A DNA stretch of 62,492 nucleotides from an uncultured Pirellulaceae bacterium (GTDB lineage: Bacteria; Planctomycetota; Planctomycetia; Pirellulales; Pirellulaceae): NCBI GenBank assembly GCA_905480545.1, contig CAJQQR010000094.1:1-62492 (forward strand). The letters run 5' to 3'. This document shows, one piece after another, positions 54,819 to 62,492 of the stretch (positions within the stretch are counted from its first letter, which is position 1; each line of letters opens with the position of its first letter). The notes under the pieces are model-generated. The model did no database searches. It saw only the letters and a program-made list of their open reading frames with translations, and was not told the origin of the DNA. Position numbers and translations under genes: made by a program.

Positions 54819-56678
54819 ATGGATATTAAGAGATGCTGCTGGGTTACGATTTGCCTTGTCCTGTTGGTTGCATTGGACGCGACATCACAAGACGGATATC
54901 CTCGCATTTTTCCAGAGCAGCGAACGCTCCAGATTCGTAGCCCAGATAGCCTTCCGAAATACGATATCTACACTGAGAGTTATTCACAATTCGCTCCCGA
55001 AACCGTTCTGAAATCGACGCGAAATCGAATCATAACGGGCGAATCAGAAACGGTTCAACCACGGTTACTTTCGCTCGATGAAGCGATTCAAATTGCTTTG
55101 GAAAAATCGGAAGTCGTTCGAGTTCTTGGTGGTTTAGCGGCGGCAAATAGTGGACGAACCATTTATGACGCTGCGATTTCCAATACCGCAATCGATGTCA
55201 GTCAAGCGGCATTCGATCCAGCCTTCTTTTTCAATAACACGTTTAGCAAAACGGAAACGCCGACGGCAGTTCAATTACCTGGCGGATTTGGAACGTCTCA
55301 AATCGTGGGGCGTCGGGCCGATGGCTACAATATGGGTGTTGGTTTGACCAAAGAATCCGTATACGGCACTACCGGTAGCCTGTCGATGAATACTGTGAAG
55401 AACATGTTTCGTCCGGGGTTTGTTGCACTCGATCCTGCCGTGAATTCGACACTAGAAGTTGGTTTGACACAGCCCCTATTGCGAGGCGCCGATCCAGAAG
55501 CCAACCTCGCATCTGTGGTTATCGCTCGAATCAACACCGAGCGATCTTATTTTCAATATAAGAATTCTGTGCAGAATCTTGTTCGCGGTGTGGTCGAAGC
55601 ATACTGGAATTTGGTGTTCGCTCGAGTCGACGTTTGGGTGCGTGACCAACAATACAAACGGGCGAATTTTGACTTGCAACGGATCAAAGGGCGCGTCAAC
55701 CGCGAATTGGATAACAAGGCCACCGAAGCCCAGTCGCAAGTTGCGTTTTTGAATTTTAAATCGAACCTGATCACTGCAAAAGCTACCCAGTTGCAACGGG
55801 AATCGGCCCTTCGAAACCTGCTTGGTCTGCCACCGGAAGATGGTCTTGAGATCGTACCGACTTCAACGCTTGGCACGGAACAGCTTCCCATTAAATGGCA
55901 AGAGTTACTGGTGATGGCTGAAACTTATCGTCCGGATATTGTCGAGCTAAAGCTGGTAATTGAAGCCGATAGTCAAACGTTAGTTCAGAATCTTAACCAA
56001 GCGTTGCCATCGATGGACGCCGTTGCGCAGTACCGCTGGAATGGCCTTGCCGGTGAAATGCCAAATACGACGAACCTCAGCACGCGGTTTGGACAGTTCA
56101 CCGATTGGTCGTTGGGCGTAAATTTTTCAGTGCCTCTGGGTTTGCGTCAATCACGTGCCGGTGTCCGGCAGGCTCAGTTAATTATCGCACGCGATAAAGC
56201 GAATCTTCGCCAGGGATTGCACGCTGTCGTTCATGAGTTGGCTTCGAATGTACGAACGCTCGATCAAAATTACTACCTTTACGAAGTATTCAAGGAATCA
56301 CGCGAAGCAGCGTTGTTCAATCTTGAGAGACAGATCAAGGACTTCGAGAATGGCCGATCGATTTATTTGAATGTTTTGCTTGCGATCACCGATTGGGGAA
56401 ACGCCGTCAGCAATGAAGCCAGTACATTGACTCAGTACAATATTTCTCTGGCGGAGTTGGAGCGAATTACCGGCACCATCCTTGAATCACATGGCGTCCG
56501 TTTCGTTGAAGAAAGATTCGGAGCGGTCGGCCCGGTCGGGTCCTGGTCCGAGCCTATTTTCTATCCTTATTCGAATCCGAGCACACCGAACGATCCGCGA
56601 TATCCAGACTCTGGACTAAAGGCCGAATCACAGTTTAATCTCGAGGAAATCGGTGAATCATCGCTGCGTCGGCGATAG
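54819..56678 (+). CDS. TolC-like outer-membrane efflux protein
   Basis: About 619 residues from the ATG at 54819, which opens a signal peptide (VTICLVLLVALDATSQD). Two outer-membrane-efflux (OEP) halves: the first around SLDEAIQIALEKSEVVRVL, NSTLEVGLTQPLLRGADPEA and VEAYWNLVFARVDVWVRDQQ; the second with AETYRPDIVELKLVIEADSQ, DWSLGVNFSVPLGLRQSRAG and RQIKDFENGRSIYLNVLLAI. Periplasmic helices with many Gln/Asn residues fit a trimeric tunnel. It lies 204 bases after the ABC ATPase, hinting at a type-I-like exporter with the missing permease elsewhere. Longer than E. coli TolC (about 490 residues). Confidence 0.88.
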   Translation: MDIKRCCWVTICLVLLVALDATSQDGYPRIFPEQRTLQIRSPDSLPKYDIYTESYSQFAPETVLKSTRNRIITGESETVQPRLLSLDEAIQIALEKSEVVRVLGGLAAANSGRTIYDAAISNTAIDVSQAAFDPAFFFNNTFSKTETPTAVQLPGGFGTSQIVGRRADGYNMGVGLTKESVYGTTGSLSMNTVKNMFRPGFVALDPAVNSTLEVGLTQPLLRGADPEANLASVVIARINTERSYFQYKNSVQNLVRGVVEAYWNLVFARVDVWVRDQQYKRANFDLQRIKGRVNRELDNKATEAQSQVAFLNFKSNLITAKATQLQRESALRNLLGLPPEDGLEIVPTSTLGTEQLPIKWQELLVMAETYRPDIVELKLVIEADSQTLVQNLNQALPSMDAVAQYRWNGLAGEMPNTTNLSTRFGQFTDWSLGVNFSVPLGLRQSRAGVRQAQLIIARDKANLRQGLHAVVHELASNVRTLDQNYYLYEVFKESREAALFNLERQIKDFENGRSIYLNVLLAITDWGNAVSNEASTLTQYNISLAELERITGTILESHGVRFVEERFGAVGPVGSWSEPIFYPYSNPSTPNDPRYPDSGLKAESQFNLEEIGESSLRRR

Positions 56679-57130
56679 TGGTTTCGCCGAATTGAACAAG
56701 TTTGATTTCTTGAAATTAGCTGTTTTGATTGTATTCAGGCAGTCGAATTGACGTGCCACCTGCAACATTCGTTGGGAGCTCGAAAAACGCACTTATTCGA
56801 ATGTGGAAGGATTCCAAGTCCCATGCGACATCATTTGGTCGGCGCGGATGCCAGTTTTTCTATAGTTAAATACTGCTGTCGCGGTCGACGAAATTTGCAA
56901 TTCACCGGAAGTGAATTCGCAGAATTCCTGTGAAACCCATGTCAAACTCTTGGTATCGCATCCACCAGGAACTGTTCAATTTGCGGAGTTGGCTCTAGAC
57001 GAAGGTTTGCGGAAAATTGGAAGCTCTTCCGGCTGCGCATGCTTATCAAACGAGTAAACTAGTTGCTGCCCACGTTCCGGGGCAGTTTCAGTGGCCGCCG
57101 TTGTGTTCGTTATCCCACTGAAGAACTGTC
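56679..57130. other. Gene-poor stretch with possible coding relics
   Basis: 452 bases. Plus-strand frames look protein-like in pieces: one reads THVKLLVSHPPGTVQFAELA then LDEGLRK before a stop near 57057; another reads LPAAHAYQTSKLVAAHVPGQ then FQWPPL to about 57121. They suggest a decayed gene with frameshifts, but no family is recognised. Confidence 0.25.
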
Positions 57131-57472
57131 TTATTTTTTTGCCGCTTCTTCAGTATCAGCATCTGGTTCTGGCAACGGTTCAGTGATTTCGTCTTTGACC
57201 TTCATCACGAAATGATCGCCTTTTCCTTTGGCAGTCAATTCATCGCAACGCTTTTGTGCTTGCTTTTTCTGATTAAAATCGAACAGAGCGACTCGCTTCA
57301 TTGAAGGGCTAAAGATACCCCAAAATAACTTCATTCTGGCTTCGGCGACAACTTTTTTCTTCCGCTTACTCGCCTTTTTCTTTTTCTTTTTTGGCGGCGC
57401 TTCTGCCTCCATTGCTTCAGCCGCTTCTGCTTCACGGCGTTTATCGAGGCGACTTGCGGTTTTTCGTGCCAT
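57131..57472 (-). CDS. Small lysine-rich protein, unknown
   Basis: 113 residues from the ATG at 57470-57472 (MARKTASRLDKRREAEAAEA). The N-terminal half is charged, with a run PPKKKKKKASKRKKK; the second half is a compact domain (KLFWGIFSPSMKRVALFDFN, then KKQAQKRCDELTAKGKGDHF, VMKVKDEI) and the end is acidic. Similar small proteins with a Lys-rich lead and a short conserved domain are met in planctomycetes; the role is unknown. Nucleic-acid binding is plausible from charge. A longer frame adds 22 residues with no support. Confidence 0.65.
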   Translation of the reverse strand: MARKTASRLDKRREAEAAEAMEAEAPPKKKKKKASKRKKKVVAEARMKLFWGIFSPSMKRVALFDFNQKKQAQKRCDELTAKGKGDHFVMKVKDEITEPLPEPDADTEEAAKK

Positions 57473-58067
57473 TTTGGTTGAGTCCGGTACAAATTCCGAG
57501 GAAGAATGATTACACATCTTCAATTTAACGTATTTCATCCCAGTTTTCTATGGCCTCTGATTTGACTACATCGGACAGAGGGGCTTCGGCATGCAGCAGA
57601 AGCGTAGAACGGGCAAACCCGGACGTGCCGACCATTTTCAATGATCACGGGCGTATTCAAAACGATCGATTGAGCTGCGGTCGGAAATTGGATTCATAGA
57701 GTCGTTGTCGGCACCCACGTCGCAAAGGTTTTCGGATCTGTAGTGATGCTCGACGAAGCCAGCGGTTGCGTTGAAGTGTTGCCCGAGGCTGTTGCGGATG
57801 AACGTCACTCAACAACGCCGTATTTGATGCGAGATCTCCCCATAGTAGACGGTGAACAGGGCTCAGTAAAACGTCAGCGAGCAGCGAAGACGAGGCATAC
57901 CGAATCTTCTAAGAATGGGGCGGTGGACAGAGCATTGGCTGTATTTCGCAGAGCTAATGAAAGGACGAGTGAATTAGCGGGTGCTGGCGATTTTTGCTTT
58001 TGCGCACAAAAAAAGCCTTTCAGATTTGAAAGGCTTTCTTGAATTGAGAGATGATGCTGGGTGTAGA
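57473..58067. other. Gene-poor stretch with doubtful reading frames
   Basis: 595 bases. A plus-strand frame starting at GTG 57743 (MLDEASGCVEVLPEAVADER and on, 99 codons) has protein-like composition but ends by reading through the terminator hairpin at 58008-58037. An opposing fragment starts MNPISDRSSIDRFEYARDH and stops. They may be relics. The terminator of the VWA gene lies at the right end. Confidence 0.3.
58008..58037 (-). terminator. Rho-independent terminator of the VWA gene
   Basis: Perfect 11-bp stem AAAGCCTTTCA (58012-58022) and TGAAAGGCTTT (58027-58037) around GATT. On the minus strand it is followed by seven T. It lies about 30 bases past the stop at 58068. Confidence 0.88.
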
Positions 58068-61000
58068 CTAGAAGATTCCACCACCACCACCACCTTGGCC
58101 ACCACCACCTTGGCCTCCACCACCGCCACCAATCGTTACGCCACCAGCGTCACCGACAAAGGTGAACGTTGAGACAGATGAGATTGCGGAAAAGAAGGGG
58201 GTCGGGGTGATACGAACGTATCGTCGATCCGCAGAAACCACTGCAGTGAATGATGCACTTGAGCCTGTTGGAAGTACGGTAATGACCGGACGGAATCCAG
58301 CCGCACGACGACGACTGTTTCGTGTTACCAAACCATTCTTCTTGCTGGCATTCTGCGACTTGGCGTATTCGCGTTCTGCTTCGGAGTTTTCATACTTCAA
58401 AACTTGTGATGCCAAAAGCGATCGGTTGATCGCAAATTGCTCGTCGGCAGCCACGGCTACTTGATGATCTGCAAGTTCCTCAGAGCGACGTCCAGAATCC
58501 AAACTGAAAAGTACCATCGCTTGACCATTGGGGTCCAATTCGATTTGCTTTCGCTGATAAGTCTGGTTCTTTGCCATCACTTGTCGAGCAATCTCAACGG
58601 TTACTTTGCCGGCAGCTACGTCACCGTAAACTTTGTTTACGATCAATCGATAGTCACCTTTGAATCCCTCGGGCAAAACGTAATACTCCGAAAAGCCATC
58701 AATAGATTCTTTCTGTTGACTTGAGAATTGATCACCAATAAACACTCCACCTGCACGAGTTCGTGGATTGCGAAGCGAGCAAATAGAGCCTGACGGTTCT
58801 TCGACCAGGATGTCGACGTCAGCAGAACCGGTCCAAGTCACTTTGACTACGCAATCGCGAACCATGGCATTGGTGAGATCACTCTTGTAGCGATTGAGGT
58901 CATCAATTTTCTTTTCCCGGGCAAGCTTGATCATTTGGGCTTTTGCGACTCGCAAAGCATCACTTCGGACTTTGCGTTGGTCCATGGGCCATTCTTGGCT
59001 TAAGATCCCGCAGGTTGCCCATTTAATCTCGTTGATATCATTCATCGCTTGAGCTGATTTCAACGCCAATTGATAGGGCTCAGGTCGGGTTGGGTTTGAT
59101 TTGGCGACATCCTTGAAGATTTTCAAAGCACTTTTGTGAAGTCCCGCTCGAGTTAAATGGACAGCAGCAACCATTAATTCATCAGGACTGGCACCAAAAT
59201 CTGCCGCGGACAACAACGCCCGTTCGACTTCTGATTTAGGAGAGCCATTGGCTTCCATCGCAATTGCCAAACCCTGATACATCCAAGGTCGACTTTGATT
59301 GTTTCGAAGTGCTGCAGTGAGTAACGCAACTAGTTCATCGAATCGCTCATACTTCGACATCCGTCCAGCCGTTGCCGCGACTTGGGCCGGGTCAGCATGG
59401 TTTGCCTTGAAGTAGTTGTTCCAAGCATCGTCAAATGACTCGTTTTCTTTAACTTCAACTCTGATGACAGGAGTCGTTTCGAACCGAGCCTGGATTTTCG
59501 ATTTTGGTCCCTGCTTTTTTGCACCGATTTTGATCTCGTCCTGAATTGGGAACAAGCCGCCACCGCCGCCACCGCCACGACCACCGCCGCCGCCGCCAAA
59601 GCCGCCACCGCCTTGACCACCGCCTCCGAAGCCACCGCCGCCTTGACCGCCGCCTTGACCACCGCCGAAGCCACCACCACCGCTGATGATTGGTACAACG
59701 AGGTCACCTACGTTGTAAACTTTGGTGGTTAGGTACTTCTCTGGATCCGCATCAATCGCGTCTTGCGTCGTAACCAACAACTCTTCATCAATGATGACAT
59801 AAGTCAGATTGAGTTCGCGGAAGGTTGCACGAAGAAACGCTCGAAGTGCACGTCCGTTGGCTTTGCCGGTGATAGGTTCATCTTCGGTATAACCGGCATC
59901 TTCGATTGCGACTTTGTCGAGTGCGATTGGAATACCAAATTCAGCACTGATTTCGTCCATGGCTTCGTTCAACGGGATTTCAAGCCAATCTTGATTCGTC
60001 GCCTTTTCGCCCAATGCCTTCTGGATGTTGGCTTCGGCGCTGTCCGTATTGAGCAAGTCAACCGCTTTGTATTTTTCGCGTTCGCGAGTGATCTTGTCCC
60101 AAAATTCTTTGTCTGGATAGACGATAGCGTCGCGATCATTGAACGGGATAGCAGATTCTTCAACCGAAAGAATTCCGGAGATGAATTTGCGATGACGAAG
60201 TTCACGCTTGCGGCGCTGTAAGTCAGCATTTGCCGCGAATTCGGAATAAAATTCCGAGATCTCTTGCAGGGCCGTTCCCCGCGCTTCCAATTCGATTTCC
60301 GGAGAAATGTCCGTGAACGCCAATTGGTATTTTTCTTCATCGATTAATGATTTGAATTGCGCCATCAACTGCACCATCTTTTGACGGCTACGAGCTGAGT
60401 CTTCTTCTTCGCGTGCCAACTCTCGTGCACGGGCTAAGCGGGCTTGTTGTTCTGCCTCTGCTTCCGCAAATGCTACAGATTGTGCTTGAGCCTGTTTGAG
60501 AGCCGAGTCAAGTTTTTCACCCAATTGGGCCTTGGATTCGTCGTCAAGGTCCGTTGAGTTTCCAATGGTTTCCATTGCTAATTTCAGTCGCTGAATTGCA
60601 TCGGATGGTGAGGTTCGCATCAAATCTCGAACAGTCTCCAGCTCATTGCGGATTTCAGCACGAATTCGGCCAGCCACTAATGATTGAGCGATTTCTGCCG
60701 CGCGACCAGCACCGGTTCGGTCCTCCAAATCTTGATCGTCCTGAACCTTCGGTGCTGCCGACGCTTCAGCAAGAGTGACCTTCGTATTGGATGCTTTCTT
60801 TAAAACCAATGCTTCAGTGTTATCCGGATTGCTTCGCAACGCAGCCGATGCCAGCATGCTGGCATCGGATGAGGCTCCTCGCGCTTTTGCTTGCCGAGCT
60901 AGTTTGGTTAAGTCTGTCGACGAAGCCAAAATCATTCTCCCAGCTTCACGAAGTCCCGCTGAGCCAAGAGTTGGCATGCTTACTCCAGCGTCGGCACGTG

Positions 61001-62006
61001 ATTGTTCAATTAGTTTAGGCAAAAATGCAAATTCTGAGTTGGATGCCTCGGATTGGACTGGCCATTTCAATTCAACTTTTTTCCCATCCACAATCACGTC
61101 ACACGTGACATTGAATGCTCCAGGTTGAGAAAGTCGACCGATAAGAATGATGTCCCGATCCGACCGCATCGGTGGAACGCTCGCAGGAAAAGTTTCAACA
61201 ATTTCTTTTGGAAAGGAAACGTTTTCTGGCCAAAAAACGGCTCCTCGAGCGGTTGCAACCATGTACTCAGCTGCTCGGTCGGCGATCCCCGCTTCGTCGC
61301 TATCAACAATGATGTTTCCGCCAGTTTGGTTGGCGATCGCCGCAAGCATGGCAATGTCCATGTTGGGTCCGATCGCATAGCTGGAGAAAGAAATTTTTTC
61401 TTTTGCCAAAGAGGTTACTGCTTCTGCAAATTCCTCCGAGTCAATTAGATTGGCCGCACTCATGCCATCGCCTACATAAATAACGTGACGCGGGGCTGAT
61501 GATTCACGGCTTGCAAACGATCGAAGGGCTTCTTTTAAAGCCGCCAGCATGTCGGTTGAGCCGAGTGGGACGCGTTTTTCAAGCTTCTTCAAACCTGCTT
61601 TTAAGACCGCCGAGCTCGGTGCTGCAAAGGACGCAGACAAGTCAGTCGCACTGACATCGACCGCGACCAGTTTCACCCGATCGTTTTCATTCATCAGCGA
61701 AATCATTCGATTCAGCGATGCGAAAGCGTCTTTTCGAAACAAGCCCGCCTGACTGGCCGACGTGTCAAACATGATCAACAGTTCATTGGACTTCGCTGGT
61801 GCAGCTATATGCTTTGGCCGCAAGCTTAGGGCAAAGGTTGTTTCTGCACCCTGTTGATAGGTGGCAAGGCGGGCTGCCTCAGAGCCGGACACGGGGTCGA
61901 AACCCGTTAATGGGTCAGATGCATGCACATTTGAGACGGCGAATGCCATCGTGAGCGCAGCAAACAAACGGACGGTGACCGGAGTCATCCAGTTAGTTTG
62001 GGACAT
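58068..62006 (-). CDS. Giant exported VWA protein with glycine-rich and TPR parts
   Basis: 1312 residues with signal peptide (LFAALTMAFAVSNVHAS). Order: VWA domain about 70-260, with metal-site motif DTSAS at 81-85 and the GSTDMLAALKEAL segment; a helical region with long Glu/Arg/Ala coils (about 480-590); an STN/secretin-like small domain about 665-765 (LNEAMDEISAEFGIPIALDK); a glycine-rich linker about 770-818 of GGGFGGG type; TPR-like helices about 870-1010; a DUF2135/YfaP-like beta domain about 1080-1180 (TWTGSADVDILVEEPSG, RTRAGGVFIGDQF, GDYRLIVNKVYG); a second glycine-rich C-terminus. It probably works outside the cytoplasm as an adhesion or scaffold protein. It has its own terminator. 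Confidence 0.82.
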   Translation of the reverse strand: MSQTNWMTPVTVRLFAALTMAFAVSNVHASDPLTGFDPVSGSEAARLATYQQGAETTFALSLRPKHIAAPAKSNELLIMFDTSASQAGLFRKDAFASLNRMISLMNENDRVKLVAVDVSATDLSASFAAPSSAVLKAGLKKLEKRVPLGSTDMLAALKEALRSFASRESSAPRHVIYVGDGMSAANLIDSEEFAEAVTSLAKEKISFSSYAIGPNMDIAMLAAIANQTGGNIIVDSDEAGIADRAAEYMVATARGAVFWPENVSFPKEIVETFPASVPPMRSDRDIILIGRLSQPGAFNVTCDVIVDGKKVELKWPVQSEASNSEFAFLPKLIEQSRADAGVSMPTLGSAGLREAGRMILASSTDLTKLARQAKARGASSDASMLASAALRSNPDNTEALVLKKASNTKVTLAEASAAPKVQDDQDLEDRTGAGRAAEIAQSLVAGRIRAEIRNELETVRDLMRTSPSDAIQRLKLAMETIGNSTDLDDESKAQLGEKLDSALKQAQAQSVAFAEAEAEQQARLARARELAREEEDSARSRQKMVQLMAQFKSLIDEEKYQLAFTDISPEIELEARGTALQEISEFYSEFAANADLQRRKRELRHRKFISGILSVEESAIPFNDRDAIVYPDKEFWDKITREREKYKAVDLLNTDSAEANIQKALGEKATNQDWLEIPLNEAMDEISAEFGIPIALDKVAIEDAGYTEDEPITGKANGRALRAFLRATFRELNLTYVIIDEELLVTTQDAIDADPEKYLTTKVYNVGDLVVPIISGGGGFGGGQGGGQGGGGFGGGGQGGGGFGGGGGGRGGGGGGGLFPIQDEIKIGAKKQGPKSKIQARFETTPVIRVEVKENESFDDAWNNYFKANHADPAQVAATAGRMSKYERFDELVALLTAALRNNQSRPWMYQGLAIAMEANGSPKSEVERALLSAADFGASPDELMVAAVHLTRAGLHKSALKIFKDVAKSNPTRPEPYQLALKSAQAMNDINEIKWATCGILSQEWPMDQRKVRSDALRVAKAQMIKLAREKKIDDLNRYKSDLTNAMVRDCVVKVTWTGSADVDILVEEPSGSICSLRNPRTRAGGVFIGDQFSSQQKESIDGFSEYYVLPEGFKGDYRLIVNKVYGDVAAGKVTVEIARQVMAKNQTYQRKQIELDPNGQAMVLFSLDSGRRSEELADHQVAVAADEQFAINRSLLASQVLKYENSEAEREYAKSQNASKKNGLVTRNSRRRAAGFRPVITVLPTGSSASFTAVVSADRRYVRITPTPFFSAISSVSTFTFVGDAGGVTIGGGGGGQGGGGQGGGGGGIF
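59545..59690. repeat. Glycine-codon minisatellite inside the VWA gene
   Basis: A run of GGN codons with interspersed Phe and Gln codons encodes the internal glycine-rich linker. It is made of irregular units near GGAGGCGGT, a typical site of slippage. A similar short run stands at 58072-58132 at the C-terminus. Confidence 0.8.
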
Positions 62007-62368
62007 AGTCTAAAACTCCAAATTGTAAGCAGAAATTGCCCCTGTGTTCCACGCAGGTGCTTCTGCCTTGCCCATCTATAAGATATCGTCAATTTTCAAC
62101 GATTGGTAGTGAATATTCTATTACGAAGCCACACATGTCGCCAATAAAAAAACAGGAAACATGGGACGATAGGGCAAATAAGGCAATCTAGGTTGCTTTA
62201 GTCGGTTTGCGATGGATTTGACGTTAGCCGCCCAAGAGTCTGCGGGCTACGAAAAAACGCCGCGATTCGCGGCGTTTAAGACCAATTTGTTCCAATTTTT
62301 TCACTTGCCAATGCGGGACTTGCCAAAAGCATGCGGCTATGTGGAAGTTTTGAAGGCTCGCAAAGTAA
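62007..62368. other. Intergenic stretch with terminator
   Basis: About 360 bases between the VWA start and the partial gene at the right edge. The terminator at 62252 belongs to that gene. The VWA promoter should lie near 62010-62150 but no element is certain. A minus-strand frame at 62224-62448 is an out-of-frame reading of the partial gene and its terminator. Confidence 0.5.
62252..62277 (-). terminator. Rho-independent terminator of the right-edge gene
   Basis: Perfect 10-bp stem AAACGCCGCG (62255-62264) and CGCGGCGTTT (62268-62277) around ATT, followed by T residues on the minus strand. It lies 92 bases past the stop of the partial gene at 62369. Confidence 0.88.
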
Positions 62369-62491
62369 TCAAAAAGTGTCGGAATTAATATCCAAGTGGG
62401 CACCGTTGATGTTCTTTGCTGGGTTTGGAGCGATCTGATCAGCAGCATTGATGAGTTGATTCCCCAAAAAGCGAAGAAAATTTGCAGAGCT
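62369..62491 (-). CDS. C-terminal end of an unidentified protein, partial
   Basis: Forty residues of a protein that enters from the right: SSANFLRFLGNQLINAADQI, then APNPAKNINGAHLDINSDTF and a stop at 62369. The composition is protein-like and a strong terminator follows, so it is a real gene end. The fragment is too short to name a family. Confidence 0.6.
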   Translation of the reverse strand, partial: SSANFLRFLGNQLINAADQIAPNPAKNINGAHLDINSDTF

Positions 62492-62492
62492 C

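Noticed and set aside
57743..58042. Plus-strand frame of 99 codons as a gene
   Set aside because: It would read through the terminator hairpin of the VWA gene and has only a weak start.
59330..59707. Alanine/valine-rich minus-strand frame in the VWA gene
   Set aside because: It is an out-of-frame reading of the glycine-codon repeat.
62224..62448. Minus-strand frame of 74 codons at the right edge
   Set aside because: It runs across the terminator and is out of frame with the better partial gene at 62369-62491.

Overview
The window reads as a planctomycete chromosome segment, probably Pirellulales. By eye its GC is moderate, in the mid-to-high 40s per cent. The evidence is three DUF1501 proteins, two planctomycete-type cytochrome c/DUF1549/DUF1553 (PSD1) proteins, an ECF sigma factor fused by overlap to a TPR serine/threonine kinase, two secreted PQQ-type beta-propellers, a giant VWA/glycine-rich secreted protein and several cysteine-rich exported proteins. 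No tRNA, rRNA, CRISPR array, phage or insertion sequence was recognised.

Layout. 1-6.4 kb: the tail of a DUF1501 gene, a frameshifted small gene, an unknown C-tail-anchored protein, a PSD1 protein with two discoidin-like inserts, and a decayed ABC-transporter ATPase. 6.4-15 kb: ComEC (DNA uptake), a DUF3667 membrane protein, an orphan histidine kinase, and a leftward cluster ECF sigma factor / kinase / small exported protein (with ATG followed at once by TAA) / small protein. 15.3-21.2 kb: an octaheme cytochrome c with a TPR tail, a nitrilase-family amidohydrolase, then ubiE-ubiX-ubiA, the late quinone-synthesis genes. 21.2-29.6 kb: small lipoproteins, a cysteine-rich lipoprotein, a 15-bp minisatellite, zinc-ribbon, pentapeptide-repeat, PH-like membrane and DUF1805 proteins, an aldo/keto reductase, a methyltransferase and a TauD-like protein.

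29.7-38.5 kb: a PSD1/DUF1501 pair, an M13 metallopeptidase and an assimilatory sulfite reductase. 38.8-47.5 kb: folD, a PQQ propeller protein, a GAF/SpoIIE phosphatase, a third DUF1501 protein, a single-domain response regulator, an exported cysteine-rich protein and dprA. 47.6-56.7 kb: a DHH phosphoesterase, a MotA/TolQ/ExbB channel with a repeat protein, futalosine hydrolase, an unknown protein, a second PQQ propeller, and an ABC ATPase followed by a TolC-like outer-membrane protein. 56.7-62.5 kb: two gene-poor stretches, a lysine-rich small protein, the 1312-residue VWA protein and the end of an unidentified gene.

Connections. UbiE, UbiX, UbiA and a futalosine-hydrolase homologue 30 kb away fit menaquinone made by the futalosine route, which could feed the multiheme cytochrome. 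ComEC and DprA suggest DNA uptake or its relics. Signalling is rich (ECF-kinase pair, histidine kinase, PP2C phosphatase, response regulator), but no partner is proven. Clear decay is present: one ABC pseudogene, two likely frameshifted small genes and a start-stop lesion. I see no convincing new defence or mobile system. The best candidates for novelty are the sigma/kinase/exported-protein cluster, the mosaic VWA protein and the exported cysteine-rich proteins.
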